A stretch of 64,000 bases of DNA from Geoalkalibacter halelectricus (GCF_025263685.1 NZ_CP092109.1:1799001-1863000), one strand, 5' to 3'; positions 53,889 to 63,740 are shown, numbered from the stretch's first letter. The notes: a model not told the origin generated them from the sequence alone. A program made the numbers and translations.

Positions 53889-54286
53889 CCCCGGATGCTT
53901 GTTTTTTTCATAGTACCCTGGCAAACGGCTTGACGATCGAGGTGCGCGACCTCAGTCGGCGCTATTTCGGCGACTATCACAAGGTGGTGCTGGAAGTCAC
54001 TTGCCGCCTGCCTCTGCGATCCGCCTTGTTTGCCGGCGATGGCGATCCCGAGCAGGCGCTGCGCGCCGCCCGCGCGGCTTTGGGCGACGAGGCGCGCACC
54101 CAGATGCGCCTGGAGCGCATGGGCGTGCCCGGGGCGAGTCTGGAAGCCGTGCGCTCGGCTTTGTGGGATTCCTTCACCCGAACCACCCTGAGGTATATGC
54201 AGCGCGATGACTATCCCTTGCGCCTGGTGCGCAGCCTGGTGGCGAAGCGACGGCAGACGCGCCCGCCCCTAAGACCCGTGCCCTGA
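53885..54286 (+). CDS. Protein of unknown function between two RNA methyltransferase genes
   Basis: The 133-residue protein is not recognised. It begins FFHSTLANGLTIEVRDLSRRYFGDYHKVVLEVTCRLPL and ends in an Arg-rich tail (AKRRQTRPPLRP). No known motif is seen. It overlaps the trmJ stop and the rlmD-like start (TGATG), so it is translationally coupled to both, which suggests a link to RNA modification or ribosome assembly. Confidence 0.65.
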   Translation: MTPDACFFHSTLANGLTIEVRDLSRRYFGDYHKVVLEVTCRLPLRSALFAGDGDPEQALRAARAALGDEARTQMRLERMGVPGASLEAVRSALWDSFTRTTLRYMQRDDYPLRLVRSLVAKRRQTRPPLRPVP

Positions 54287-55572
54287 TGGAGGCCTGCATC
54301 CGGATCGAGTCCCTGGCCTTCGGCGGCAGTGGGGTAGGGCGCCTGGGGGGCAAGGTGGTCTTTGTCGCGGGCGCGGTTCCCGGCGATGAGGTGCGCATCC
54401 GCCCGGTGCGGGAAAAAAAGCACTTCATGGAGGCCGAGATCCTGGAGGTGCTGGTTCCTTCTCCCGATCGCCGGGTGCCTCCCTGTCCGGTTTTCGGCCA
54501 ATGCGGCGGTTGTCAGTGGCAATCATTGCCCTATGCGCGCCAGGTCTTCTGGAAGGAGCGCATTTTCGCGGATTTTCTCCTGCGCCAGGTCGGTGTCGAG
54601 AGCCAGGTCATGGGCAGCCTGCTCGCGGCGCCGAATGAATGGGCCTACCGCAGCCGGGTCCAATTCAAGTGCTACCAGAGCCCTGCTGGGTTTGTCATGG
54701 GCTTCTACCGGCGTGGCAGCCATTTTGTCATCGATGTCGATCACTGCCCGATTGCCGCTGCGGCCATCAACCAGGCCCTGGGCCTGTTTCGCGACTGGCT
54801 GTCGCAATCTCCCTGCCCCGAAGCGATCCCCCAAGTCGATTTGGCCGTTGACGACGAAGGGCAGGTTGCGGCCATCGTTCACTGCCTCGCCGCCGATCCG
54901 CGGCCGCTGGCTGCCTATCTCGCCCCCCGGGTGGGCGAACAGGGTCTGGCCTTGTATGTGCAAACAGGGCGCAAGCACACCCTGACCCAGGTTCAGGGGC
55001 CGGGTCGGCTGTGCATTCACCCACTGGATGCGAGTCCCTTGCGTCTGGGCTATCCCGTGGGCGGCTTTGCGCAGGTGAACCTCGCCCAAAACCGCCGACT
55101 GGTTGCCGAGCTGCTGCAGGCCGTGGGTTCCCCAACCGGCCTGCGGGTACTCGATCTGTTCTGCGGCATGGGCAATTTCTCCCTGCCCTTGGCCGCGGCG
55201 GGGGCCGCCGTGGTCGGCGTCGAGGATTTTGCCCCGGCCATTGTCCAGGCCGAGGACAATAGCCTCGCCAACGGCCTGACGGCGCGTTTTTTGTGCCGTC
55301 CGGCACGGCAGGCTCTGACCCAGGATCTCCTTCGGGAGCGGTTCGATCTGGTCGTCCTCGACCCGCCCCGCTCCGGAGCCCGCGAAGTCATACCCGAGCT
55401 GCTGCGCATGCGTCCGGAGCGCATCGTTTACATTTCATGTGATCCCGCCACCCTCGCCCGCGATCTCAAACCCTTGGTACACAATGGCTACCAGGTGCGC
55501 GGCGCGCGCGGCATCGATCTTTTTCCGCAAACCTATCACCTGGAAAGCCTGACCTGTTTGCACGCCTGCTGA
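54286..55572 (+). CDS. rlmD: 23S rRNA (uracil-C5)-methyltransferase, RlmD/TrmA family
   Basis: The protein has 428 residues. A TRAM domain starts it (IESLAFGGSGVGRLGGKVVFV). A [4Fe-4S] cluster is predicted from C67, C73, C76 and C154. The SAM motif is VLDLFCGMGNFSLPLA, DPPR lies at VVLDPPRSGA, and the catalytic Cys is C385 in ISCDPATLARDL. The family includes RlmD (U1939), RlmC and others; the exact position is not certain. The start overlaps the previous stop. Confidence 0.85.
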   Translation: MEACIRIESLAFGGSGVGRLGGKVVFVAGAVPGDEVRIRPVREKKHFMEAEILEVLVPSPDRRVPPCPVFGQCGGCQWQSLPYARQVFWKERIFADFLLRQVGVESQVMGSLLAAPNEWAYRSRVQFKCYQSPAGFVMGFYRRGSHFVIDVDHCPIAAAAINQALGLFRDWLSQSPCPEAIPQVDLAVDDEGQVAAIVHCLAADPRPLAAYLAPRVGEQGLALYVQTGRKHTLTQVQGPGRLCIHPLDASPLRLGYPVGGFAQVNLAQNRRLVAELLQAVGSPTGLRVLDLFCGMGNFSLPLAAAGAAVVGVEDFAPAIVQAEDNSLANGLTARFLCRPARQALTQDLLRERFDLVVLDPPRSGAREVIPELLRMRPERIVYISCDPATLARDLKPLVHNGYQVRGARGIDLFPQTYHLESLTCLHAC

Positions 55573-55688
55573 AGGTGGCCGAAGGCCTTGCGCGAACGCG
55601 CGGCGCGGCGGCGAAACACATTAATTTTTCGCTTGCATTTGCCTGGCCATCATGTTAGTAAACCTATTCAGTTTAATTCGTTCACTAC

Positions 55689-55717
55689 AAAGTGGGCTTT
55701 CAGCTCACTTTTTTTTG
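55689..55717 (+). promoter_or_regulatory. Attenuator hairpin in the rimP leader
   Basis: AAAGTGGGC-TTTCA-GCTCACTT followed by a run of eight T residues, about 20 nt before the rimP start. Terminators in front of rimP-nusA operons are known in several bacteria and fit autocontrol by NusA. A possible promoter lies upstream (TTGCAT, 16 nt, TTAGTA near 55633). Confidence 0.6.
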
Positions 55718-55736
55718 TTTGATCGGAGATGATTGC

Positions 55737-56231
55737 GTGAACGACGCTTCCGTTGTCGACCAGGTCAAAGAACTCGCGCTTCCCGTTCTGCGGGATCTGG
55801 GGTTCGAACTGGTTGATCTGGAATTTAAACGCGAAGGCCAGGGCTGGGTGCTGCGCTTTTTCATCGACAAGCCGCAAGGGCTGACCCTCGATGACTGTGC
55901 CGCCTTCAGCCGCGAGATCAGCCTGGTGTTGGATGTCGAGGATTTCATTCACCGCGCCTATCATCTCGAGGTCAGCTCGCCGGGGCTTGATCGGCCGTTA
56001 AAGAGCCCCGAGGATTTTGACCGCTTTCGCGGAGAACGCATCAAGGTCAAAACCTTCGAGAAGCTCGATCCCGATGAGCGCAATCATCCGCGCAAAACCT
56101 TCACCGGCGAACTGCTTGGACTCGAAGAGGGCCGCATCAGGATCAAGCAGCTCGACAAGAAGGGCGGGGTCGTCGCGATCCCGCTTGAAGCGGTTGCCAA
56201 AGCCAATCTGGATCCGGAATTCGAATTTTGA
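55737..56231 (+). CDS. rimP: Ribosome maturation factor RimP
   Basis: The protein has 164 residues. LGFELVDLEFKREGQGWVLRFFIDKPQGLTLDDC and YHLEVSSPGLDRPL are diagnostic. RimP helps 30S assembly. The GTG at 55737 is chosen for GGAG 8 nt upstream; an upstream in-frame codon lies inside the attenuator. It starts the rimP-nusA-infB operon. Confidence 0.95.
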   Translation: MNDASVVDQVKELALPVLRDLGFELVDLEFKREGQGWVLRFFIDKPQGLTLDDCAAFSREISLVLDVEDFIHRAYHLEVSSPGLDRPLKSPEDFDRFRGERIKVKTFEKLDPDERNHPRKTFTGELLGLEEGRIRIKQLDKKGGVVAIPLEAVAKANLDPEFEF

Positions 56232-56267
56232 CCTCGTGGATCTTCCACACTAAAGAACGACAGCCAG

Positions 56268-56286
56268 TGGGCGGCACCGCCGCCCA
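56268..56286 (+). other. Hairpin in the rimP-nusA spacer
   Basis: TGGGCGGC-ACC-GCCGCCCA, 8 bp perfect, no T tract. It may protect RNA or mark a processing point. Confidence 0.4.
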
Positions 56287-56313
56287 TCTCAAAACGCAAG
56301 ACAGGGGGATGAG

Positions 56314-57513
56314 TTGACCAATCTCAACCACATCATCGATCAGGTCGTCAAGGACAAGGGGATCGACCGAGCCATTTTGGTGGAAGCCCTGGAGTCGGCC
56401 GTATTGTCCGCCGCCAACAAAAAGTACCGCAATACGCGCGATCTTGAGGCCCATTACAACGATGAGATCGGCGAGGTCGAATTGTTCGAGTTCGTGACCG
56501 TCGTCGAAGAAGTTCAGGATTCCTACAAGGAGATCGACCTGGAAGAGGCACGTGAGGTCGACCCCGACGTCGAAGTCGGCGACTCCCTCGGCATGAAACT
56601 CGATTCGGGAACCTTCAGCCGCATCGCCGCCCAGACCGCCAAGCAGGTCATTATTCAAAAGGTCCGCGAAGCCGAGCGCGAGTGGGTCTATAATGAATTC
56701 AAGGATCGCGTCGGTGAACTGGTCAATGGCATCGTGCGGCGCTACGAGCGCGGCGATCTGATTGTCGATTTGGGCCGTGCCGAGGCGCTGCTGCCCCATC
56801 GCGAGCAGGTGCCCCGCGAGAGCTATCGCCAGGGCGACCGGGTGCGCGCCTATATTGCCGACGTCAAGCTCTCGCCCAAGGGTCCGCAGGTCATCCTGTC
56901 GCGCACCCATCCGGGGCTGGTGGTTGAACTGTTCAAGGTCGAAGTCCCCGAGATCAGCGAGGGCCTGGTGGAGATCAAGGCGTGTTCCCGTGAGCCGGGC
57001 AGCCGGGCCAAGATCGCCGTGGTATCCCATGATCCCGATATCGATCCGGTCGGCGCCTGCGTCGGAATGCGCGGCTCGCGCGTGCAAAATGTCGTTTCGG
57101 AACTGCGCGGGGAAAAAATCGACATCATTCCCTGGAGCATGGATATCGGGCGTTTTGCCTGTTCCGCCATCGCACCCGCCGAGGTGACCCGGGTCTATGT
57201 CGACAGCGATGAGAAGGCTCTTGAAATCATCGTGCCCGACGATCAGCTCTCCCTGGCCATCGGCAAGAAGGGTCAGAACGTGCGTCTGGCTGCGCGCTTG
57301 ACGGGCTGGAAAATCGACATCAAGAGCGAATCCCGGGCCGAGGAAGCCGCCGCCCAGGAAGCCGCCGAGGCGGAAGCGGATAATGAGGATCTCGAACTGG
57401 CCGGGGAAGAACAATCCGCCCTTGCCGAGCAGGACTTAGCGGCGGAAGAAGCTCAGGCGGAAAGCCCTGAAGCCGATGCCGATCTTGAGGCGCAGAGCAG
57501 AGACAAGGAGTGA
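56314..57513 (+). CDS. nusA: Transcription termination/antitermination factor NusA
   Basis: The protein has 399 residues. It has the N-terminal domain, an S1 domain ([22 protein letters not shown]) and KH domains ([47 protein letters not shown]). After residue about 345 it ends in an acidic Glu/Ala-rich tail in place of the C-terminal repeats found in E. coli. Start TTG at 56314 with GGGGGA upstream. Confidence 0.95.
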   Translation: MTNLNHIIDQVVKDKGIDRAILVEALESAVLSAANKKYRNTRDLEAHYNDEIGEVELFEFVTVVEEVQDSYKEIDLEEAREVDPDVEVGDSLGMKLDSGTFSRIAAQTAKQVIIQKVREAEREWVYNEFKDRVGELVNGIVRRYERGDLIVDLGRAEALLPHREQVPRESYRQGDRVRAYIADVKLSPKGPQVILSRTHPGLVVELFKVEVPEISEGLVEIKACSREPGSRAKIAVVSHDPDIDPVGACVGMRGSRVQNVVSELRGEKIDIIPWSMDIGRFACSAIAPAEVTRVYVDSDEKALEIIVPDDQLSLAIGKKGQNVRLAARLTGWKIDIKSESRAEEAAAQEAAEAEADNEDLELAGEEQSALAEQDLAAEEAQAESPEADADLEAQSRDKE

Positions 57514-58106
57514 TGTCCGGGCACCATGGAGCACAGCGCAGTTGCCTGGGGTGTCGCAAGGTTCTGGACAAAAGTTCCCTGGTTCGCTATGTTCTTGCAG
57601 CCGACGGGCGCGTGCTGGTGGATTTTCGGCAGAAATTGCCGGGTCGCGGCGCCTACACCTGTCTGAGCCGCGGCTGCCAGCGTGAAGCTGTGCGGCGCAA
57701 CCAATTCCAACGCGCTTTTCGCGGCCGCAATCAGGCCGTCGCGGAAGGCGAACTCGCCGCGGAACTGACGCGGCAGCTCGCCGATAAGGTTGATGGTCTG
57801 CTCGGAATGGTGCGCAAGGCCGGCCTGGCGGTCGGTGGAAGTAATCTGGTACTGTCGAGCTTGGATAAAAAAGACGAGCTTGCGCTGGTCATAGTCGCCC
57901 AGGATATTTCCGAGGGTGTTCTGGAAAAGGTTCGACGCAAAGCGGACGCTGCCGCGGTACCTCTGTTCACCTGGGGGCATAAGGAAATCCTCGGGCGCTG
58001 CATGGGGAAAGAGGAGCGCAGCGTCATCGGAGTTAAAAAAGCAAGTCTGGCAACGGCCCTGCAGGAGGGGCTTGCACGATACGAGCGATTCGTAGGGGAG
58101 ATTTAA
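57513..58106 (+). CDS. Fusion of YlxR (DUF448) and L7Ae-like RNA-binding domains
   Basis: The protein has 197 residues. The N-terminal YlxR domain has [19 protein letters not shown] and [12 protein letters not shown]. The C-terminal half (about 95-190) looks like an L7Ae/YlxQ fold: [40 protein letters not shown]. In Bacillus, ylxR and ylxQ are separate adjacent genes at this same place between nusA and infB. The start overlaps the nusA stop (TGATG), and the stop overlaps infB (TAATG). Confidence 0.88.
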   Translation: MSGHHGAQRSCLGCRKVLDKSSLVRYVLAADGRVLVDFRQKLPGRGAYTCLSRGCQREAVRRNQFQRAFRGRNQAVAEGELAAELTRQLADKVDGLLGMVRKAGLAVGGSNLVLSSLDKKDELALVIVAQDISEGVLEKVRRKADAAAVPLFTWGHKEILGRCMGKEERSVIGVKKASLATALQEGLARYERFVGEI

Positions 58107-60913
58107 TGGGAAAGACACGGGTATTTGAGCTGGCCAAGCAAATGGGTCTAGAGAGCAAGGAACTTCTGGAGAAGCTCGAAGCGGCGGGGATTTCCGTAGC
58201 CAATCACATGAGCGTTCTGGAAGAGGGCGACCTGAAGAAATTCGAGGCGGCCAATGCTCCTGTGGTCGCCCAGATTGAGGAAGAGCGGGTTAAGCCCGGC
58301 ATCATTCGCCGTCGCCGCCGTGAAGTTCCCGTCGAGTCCGTGGAAGAGACGGAAGCCGTTGCTGAAAGCGGCGCGGTCGCTCAGCCCAAGAGCGAGACTC
58401 CCGCGGCCCCCGCCGAGCCCCAGGAAACCCCTGCATCGCAGCCCTCCGAGAAGGCGCCCGAGGAGACCCCCTCCGCTGCCAAGATTGCCGCGCCGGAAGC
58501 AGCGCCGCCGGCCGAGCCCGAGCCGGTCCCTGTTACGCCCCCCGCCGAGGAAAAGGAAGCTCCCGCGGAAAAGATTGTCGCAGAGGACAAGGAAGTTTCC
58601 GCGCCGCCGGTTGCCGCCAAGCCGGCCGCGCGTCCCGAGCGTCGCGAGGAGAAGCCCACCCCGGGCCGGGCCAAGGTTCTTGGACGCGTGGATCTTTCAC
58701 GGCTTTCCTCCGGCCCTCCGGCACGCAGTGAAGAACCGCAGCGCCGTGAGCGTCCCGCCGCGCGTCGCGAGGCCCCTCCTGGTCGTCCCGCAGGAGCCGG
58801 CCGTCCGGCCCCCACGGGTCGTCCGGCACCCAATGGTCGACCGGCGCCGGAAGGTCGTCCCGCACCGGCCGGACGCCCGGCTACCGCGGGCAGGGGACGG
58901 CCGTCCTTTACCCCCGCTCCGGCTCCCGATGAGGTATTTACGCCCAAGGAAGTTCGCGGCGGCAAGAAAAACAAAAAGGGCCGCGGCGGCTACGACGCCC
59001 CCGGGGGCGAAGTTGCCGACGGGCGCCCGGGCCGTAAGGGACGCAATCTCGAGGTGTTCGAGCCCGATCGCAGCGGACGTATGCGCCGGCCCAAGAAAGG
59101 TGCCAAGCAGGCCAAGAAAACCGAGGTCACCATTTCCAAGGCGATCAAGCGCGTCATCCGCATCACCGACTCCATTACCGTCGGTGAATTGGCCAAGCGC
59201 ATGGGAATCAAGGCCAACGAGTTGATTCGTGAGCTGATGCAGCAAGGCAGCATGGTCACCATCAACCATCCATTGGACTTCGACACCGCGGCTCTGTTGG
59301 CCTCCGAATACAATTACGAGGTCGAGAACGTTGCGTTCGACGAGGCAACGATTCTTGAGGAGGTTCCCGTTATCAAGGAGGGTGAGGAAGCGCCGGAGGA
59401 TCTCCGCCCGCGTCCCCCCGTGGTAACGGTCATGGGCCATGTCGACCACGGCAAAACCAGCCTGCTCGATGCCATTCGCGCCGCCAACGTGACGGCCGGC
59501 GAGGCCGGCGGCATCACCCAACACATCGGTGCCTACTATGTCGAGCTTGAGGGGCGCAAGATCACCTTTCTCGACACCCCCGGCCATGAGGCTTTCACCG
59601 CCATGCGTGCCCGTGGTGCCAAGGCCACCGATATCGTCATTCTGGTAGTGGCCGCCGATGACGGCGTCATGCCCCAGACCAGGGAGGCGATCAACCACGC
59701 CAAGGCAGCAGATGTACCCATCGTGGTCGCCATCAACAAGATCGACAAGCCCGATTCCAACCCCGAGCGGGTCAAGCAGGAACTGACCGAGTTCGGGCTG
59801 GTGCCCGAGGACTGGGGGGGCGAGACCATCTTTGCCGAGGTTTCCGCCAAGCAGCACATAAATATCGACCAGCTTCTTGAAATGGTCCTGTTGCAGGCCG
59901 AAGTTCTCGAACTCAAGGCCAACCCAGGCAAGCGCGGTCGCGGCATTATCGTCGAGGCCCGTCTCGACAAAGGGCGCGGGCCGGTGGCGACCGTTCTGGT
60001 TCAGGAGGGCACTCTGCACATCGGCGATCCCATCGTCAGTGGGGTCCACTTCGGGCGTGTCCGCAGCATGGTGGATGATCGCGGCAACCGGGTCGATGAA
60101 GCCGGTCCTTCCATGCCCGTCGAGGTCACCGGATTGAGTGGGGTGCCCGATGCGGGTGATCTGCTCTATGCCGTCGAGGATGAGAAAAAAGCCAAGGACG
60201 TGGCGCAGCATCGGCAGCAAAAACTGCGTGAAGCCGAACTCGCCAAGACCAGCAAGATCTCCCTGGATCAACTGTTCGCCAAGATTCAGGAAGGCGACGT
60301 CAAGGAACTCAAGGTCGTTATCAAGGGCGATGTTCAGGGCTCGGTCGAGGCCGTCAAGGATGCCCTGGTCAAACTCTCCACGGATGCCTGTCGGTTGGTG
60401 GTCATTCACACCGGTGTCGGTGGGATCATCGAGAGCGATATCAACCTGGCATCCGCCTCGGATGCGGTGGTACTCGGCTTCAACGTCCGCCCCGAACCCA
60501 AGGCGGCGCAACTGGCCGAAAGCGAAGGGGTGGACATTCGCCTCTACAACATCATCTACGACGCGGTTGCCGACATCAAAAACGCCATGGAGGGTCTGCT
60601 GGCTCCGACTCTCAAGGAGAAGGATCTGGGCCGTGCCGAGGTGCGCGAAACCTTCTCCGTGCCCAAGGTCGGTATCATCGCCGGTTGCTATGTGCTCGAC
60701 GGCAAGATCCTGCGCAATGCCAAGGCTCGTCTGGTGCGTGACAGTGTCGTGGTCTGGGAGGGCAAGCTCTCCTCGCTGCGGCGCTTCAAGGACGATGTTC
60801 GCGAGGTCGCCGCCGGCTACGAGTGCGGGATCAGTCTTGAGAACTTCAACGATCTCAAGGTCGGCGACATTATCGAAGCCTACGAGATGGAAGCCTTTAA
60901 AACCCTGCTCTAG
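58106..60913 (+). CDS. infB: Translation initiation factor IF-2
   Basis: The protein has 935 residues. A short N-terminal domain is followed by a long Pro/Ala/Glu-rich linker with GRPAP-type repeats (about residues 225-270), the IF2_N domain, then the G domain: GHVDHGKT 444-451, [12 protein letters not shown] and SAK. Domains II-IV run to the C-terminus. IF-2 places initiator tRNA on the 30S subunit. The ATG overlaps the preceding stop (TAATG). DUF503 follows after 11 nt. Confidence 0.97.
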   Translation: MGKTRVFELAKQMGLESKELLEKLEAAGISVANHMSVLEEGDLKKFEAANAPVVAQIEEERVKPGIIRRRRREVPVESVEETEAVAESGAVAQPKSETPAAPAEPQETPASQPSEKAPEETPSAAKIAAPEAAPPAEPEPVPVTPPAEEKEAPAEKIVAEDKEVSAPPVAAKPAARPERREEKPTPGRAKVLGRVDLSRLSSGPPARSEEPQRRERPAARREAPPGRPAGAGRPAPTGRPAPNGRPAPEGRPAPAGRPATAGRGRPSFTPAPAPDEVFTPKEVRGGKKNKKGRGGYDAPGGEVADGRPGRKGRNLEVFEPDRSGRMRRPKKGAKQAKKTEVTISKAIKRVIRITDSITVGELAKRMGIKANELIRELMQQGSMVTINHPLDFDTAALLASEYNYEVENVAFDEATILEEVPVIKEGEEAPEDLRPRPPVVTVMGHVDHGKTSLLDAIRAANVTAGEAGGITQHIGAYYVELEGRKITFLDTPGHEAFTAMRARGAKATDIVILVVAADDGVMPQTREAINHAKAADVPIVVAINKIDKPDSNPERVKQELTEFGLVPEDWGGETIFAEVSAKQHINIDQLLEMVLLQAEVLELKANPGKRGRGIIVEARLDKGRGPVATVLVQEGTLHIGDPIVSGVHFGRVRSMVDDRGNRVDEAGPSMPVEVTGLSGVPDAGDLLYAVEDEKKAKDVAQHRQQKLREAELAKTSKISLDQLFAKIQEGDVKELKVVIKGDVQGSVEAVKDALVKLSTDACRLVVIHTGVGGIIESDINLASASDAVVLGFNVRPEPKAAQLAESEGVDIRLYNIIYDAVADIKNAMEGLLAPTLKEKDLGRAEVRETFSVPKVGIIAGCYVLDGKILRNAKARLVRDSVVVWEGKLSSLRRFKDDVREVAAGYECGISLENFNDLKVGDIIEAYEMEAFKTLL

Positions 60914-60924
60914 GCGGACGCTGC

Positions 60925-61212
60925 ATGGTGGTGGGCATCGCCAGATTTGATCTGATTCTGCATGCGCCGCAGAATCTCAAGGAAAAGCGCGGCATCGTGC
61001 GCAAGATTCTTGGTCGCTGCCGGGAGCGCTTTCCCATTTCCGCCGCGGAAGTCGGGCATCATGATCTCTGGCAGCGCTCCCAAATCGGAGTGGCGGTGGT
61101 GGCCCGCGATGCCGATGCCGTCGAATCGGTTTTGAGTCGCATGGAAGAAGAAATCGAGCGGATCGGCCTGGCCGAGGTTTGCGACCGGGAAAGCGAAATC
61201 GTTCATTTCTAG
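60925..61212 (+). CDS. DUF503 family protein
   Basis: The protein has 95 residues. VVGIARFDLILHAPQNLKEKRGIVRKILGRCRERFPISAAEVG and RSQIGVAVVARDADAVESVL match DUF503 (YlxP-like), a small ferredoxin-like fold commonly encoded between infB and rbfA. Its role is unknown. The stop codon TAG lies inside the left arm of the palindromic element that follows, so the element may define the present C-terminus. Confidence 0.88.
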   Translation: MVVGIARFDLILHAPQNLKEKRGIVRKILGRCRERFPISAAEVGHHDLWQRSQIGVAVVARDADAVESVLSRMEEEIERIGLAEVCDRESEIVHF

Positions 61213-61391
61213 CCTGGATTATTCATGAGGCTTAGTCGCGAAACCGACCAGTGCTCGTCAGATCGAGCCAAGCGCAGGGAGTTGCCCTACAGACGTACTT
61301 GCAGTACGTCGAAGCGCAAGGAGCGAGCACGGCTTGAGATGGCGCGCAATGGACGGTTGCAGCAGAAGTCTTCATGAATAATTCAGGCTAG
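61209..61391. repeat. Nested palindromic element in the infB operon
   Basis: Outer arms of 20 bp (61209-61228 and 61372-61391, 19 of 20 pairing) enclose imperfect continuation, a 7-bp GTGCTCG/CGAGCAC pair (61251-61257, 61324-61330), direct repeats AGCGCAGGGAG and AGCGCAAGGAG (61271-61281, 61313-61323) and a central hairpin GACGTACT-TGC-AGTACGTC (61292-61310). No protein is encoded. Confidence 0.8.
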
Positions 61392-61404
61392 GAGTTAACG
61401 CGTT

Positions 61405-61782
61405 TTGGAATTTCAACGTTCACACCGGGTCGGGGACCAGATTCACAAGGAAATTTCGGCTCTTCTGGTGAAGGGGCTGAAGGACCCCCGCATCGGCTTC
61501 GTCACTATCACCAGCGTCGAGGTGACGCCGGATCTCCATCTGGCGCGGGTTTTCTTCACGGTCATGGGAGATGAGAAAGCGCGCCGCGAGTCGGAAGCCG
61601 GCCTCAAGAACTCCACCCCCTACATCCGTCGCGAACTCGGCAAGCGCCTACGCATGCGCTATACCCCCGATTTGCTCTTCAGTTACGACACCTCCGTCGA
61701 TTACGGCAGCCGCATCGACAAACTGTTGCAGGACATAAACGATGAACAACGGCACGATCAGGGCGATTCTGGAAAGGATTGA
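61405..61782 (+). CDS. rbfA: Ribosome-binding factor A
   Basis: The protein has 125 residues. EFQRSHRVGDQIHKEISALLVKGLKDPRIGFVTITSVEVTPDL is diagnostic. RbfA assists 16S rRNA maturation. Start TTG at 61405; the GGAG site at 61391-61394 begins at the last base of the palindromic element. The gene overlaps nrnA by 41 nt. Confidence 0.93.
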   Translation: MEFQRSHRVGDQIHKEISALLVKGLKDPRIGFVTITSVEVTPDLHLARVFFTVMGDEKARRESEAGLKNSTPYIRRELGKRLRMRYTPDLLFSYDTSVDYGSRIDKLLQDINDEQRHDQGDSGKD

Positions 61783-62713
61783 GTCGGCGCGACGCATCCT
61801 TGTCGCATCGCATTCCAGTCCCGACGGAGACGCCATCGCCTCGACCCTGGCTCTGGCTAACGCCTTGAGGGAAATGGGGCGCGAGGTGGTGGCCTTCAAT
61901 GCCGATCCGGTACCTCAGACCTTGCAGTTTCTCCCCGGTGCGGCGAGCCTGGTGCATGATCTGCGCGATGTCGCGCCCTTCGATCTCGGCTTTCTCCTCG
62001 ATGCTGGCGAACTGCGGCGGGCCGAAGCCCCCCTGAAGGAACTTTGCGCCACATTGATCAACATCGATCATCATCCCTACTCAGAGCCGTTCGGCGAAAT
62101 CAATTATGTGGATGAGAAGGCCAGCGCCACCGGCGCCCTGATCTACCGGGTGCTCAAGGAAGGCGGTCATCCCATCTCGCCCGACGTCGCCTTGTGCGTC
62201 TATACCGCCATTCTTTCCGACACCGGCTCCTTTCGCTACTCCAATGCCGATTCCGAGGCCTTTCGCATTGCCGCGGACATGGTTGAGCAGGGTGGAATCA
62301 ATCCCTGGGACGTGGCCGGCGGGCTTTACGAGAGTCAGGATGAAAAGCGCCTGCGTCTGCTTGCCCTGGCCCTTGCGACGCTGCAGGTTTCGGCCTGCGG
62401 AAAGTTCGCCAGCCTGACCCTGACCGATGAAATGATGCGCCGCACTGGAGCCAGTCACGAACACACCGACGGTTTCGTTAACTATCCTCGCTCCATTCGC
62501 GGCGTCGAGGTGGCGATTTTGTTTCGCCAGATCGGTCCCGATGCCTACAAGGTCGGATTTCGCAGCAAGGGCCGCGTCGATGTCGGTGCCCTGGCCCGCC
62601 AATTGGGTGGCGGCGGCCACCATAACGCCGCCGGAGCCGAGGTTCAGGGCGCCCTGGAAGAGGTGCGCGCCTCGGTTTTTTCTCGCCTCCAGATCGGGTC
62701 CGCGACCGATTAA
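61742..62713 (+). CDS. nrnA: DHH-family bifunctional oligoribonuclease / pAp phosphatase NrnA
   Basis: The protein has 323 residues. DHH metal motifs: SHSSPDGDAIAS near residue 25, DAGE, NIDHHPYSE, and SDTGSFRYSN; the DHHA1 domain ends with LGGGGHHNAAGAEV. NrnA degrades very short RNAs and pAp. It overlaps rbfA and is followed by truB after 3 nt, the usual order in this operon. Confidence 0.92.
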   Translation: MNNGTIRAILERIESARRILVASHSSPDGDAIASTLALANALREMGREVVAFNADPVPQTLQFLPGAASLVHDLRDVAPFDLGFLLDAGELRRAEAPLKELCATLINIDHHPYSEPFGEINYVDEKASATGALIYRVLKEGGHPISPDVALCVYTAILSDTGSFRYSNADSEAFRIAADMVEQGGINPWDVAGGLYESQDEKRLRLLALALATLQVSACGKFASLTLTDEMMRRTGASHEHTDGFVNYPRSIRGVEVAILFRQIGPDAYKVGFRSKGRVDVGALARQLGGGGHHNAAGAEVQGALEEVRASVFSRLQIGSATD

Positions 62714-62716
62714 GGC

Positions 62717-63634
62717 ATGGATGGACTGCTGTTGATCGATAAGCCGCGGGGGATCACCTCCCACGACGTGGTGGCGCGGGTTCGCCGCATTCTGCGCACC
62801 CGCCGTGTCGGCCACACTGGAACTCTTGATCCCATGGCGACCGGGGTGCTTCCCGTCGCCGTCGGGCGCGCAACCCGCCTGGTCGAATTTCTCATGGCCG
62901 ACAGCAAGACCTACCGGGCCACCCTCAAACTTGGTGAAATTACCGACACCCAGGATGCCGACGGGCAGATCGTCGAGCGACGCCAGGTCAGCGACATCAC
63001 CCAAGAGCGGGTCGTTGCCGCCTGTCGCGCGTTCCTCGGTGACATTGCCCAGACGCCTCCCATGTATTCGGCCCTGAAAAAAGACGGGGTACCCCTGTAC
63101 CGCCTGGCACGCCAGGGCATCGAGGTTGAGCGTGCCGCCCGCCGGGTGCGCATCGAGCGCATCGATCTGCTCTCCTGGGAACTTCCTTTTCTGGAGATCG
63201 AGGTGGACTGCTCCAAGGGCACCTATATCCGCACCCTGGCGCACGACCTCGGGGCTTTTCTTGGCCCCGGCGCGCATCTGGTGCAATTGTGCCGTACCCG
63301 TTCGGGCGCCTTTTCCCTGGAGGAATGTCTGGATCTGGAAAACTTGTCCGCGGACGCCTGTCCGGGGGCTACCCCGGGATTTTTGGAGTTGAGCGAAATC
63401 CTCAGAGGGGTTAGCCGCTTGGCGGTCGACGAGGCGGGCGCCGCGCGCCTGGCTCAGGGAATTCCACCGACGGCGCTACAGGTCGAGGCGACACCCGGCG
63501 AGGATGGTGACCTGGTCGTCCTGATGCGCGGGCGGCGCTTGTTGGCCGTGGCCCGTTACGCACCCGCACGTTTACTGGAAAAACGCGGAGATTTTGAATT
63601 GTTAAGGGTTTTTCCCGAGGCCGCGGCCGCGTGA
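62717..63634 (+). CDS. truB: tRNA pseudouridine55 synthase
   Basis: The protein has 305 residues. Catalytic D38 is in GHTGTLDPMATG; LLIDKPRGITSHDVV and CSKGTYIRTLAHDLG are diagnostic. TruB makes the T-loop pseudouridine. The C-terminal PUA-like region is present. Confidence 0.95.
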   Translation: MDGLLLIDKPRGITSHDVVARVRRILRTRRVGHTGTLDPMATGVLPVAVGRATRLVEFLMADSKTYRATLKLGEITDTQDADGQIVERRQVSDITQERVVAACRAFLGDIAQTPPMYSALKKDGVPLYRLARQGIEVERAARRVRIERIDLLSWELPFLEIEVDCSKGTYIRTLAHDLGAFLGPGAHLVQLCRTRSGAFSLEECLDLENLSADACPGATPGFLELSEILRGVSRLAVDEAGAARLAQGIPPTALQVEATPGEDGDLVVLMRGRRLLAVARYAPARLLEKRGDFELLRVFPEAAAA

Positions 63635-63641
63635 TTAGCGC

Positions 63642-63671
63642 TTTACAGGTCTGGGGCAGTTGTGGTAGAAA
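63642..63671 (+). promoter_or_regulatory. Possible rpsO promoter
   Basis: TTTACA, 18 nt, TAGAAA in the truB-rpsO spacer. Weak -10 box. Confidence 0.3.
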
Positions 63672-63695
63672 ACCTTCACGCTTTTTACGCAATCA

Positions 63696-63709
63696 CCTGA
63701 GTCATCAGG
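63696..63709 (+). promoter_or_regulatory. Small hairpin in the rpsO leader
   Basis: CCTGA-GTCA-TCAGG, followed by ATTTTACTT, 31 nt before the rpsO start. Leaders of rpsO often bind S15 for feedback control; whether this one does is unknown. Confidence 0.35.
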
Positions 63710-63740
63710 ATTTTACTTCACATTGAAAGGAGGTGGCACA

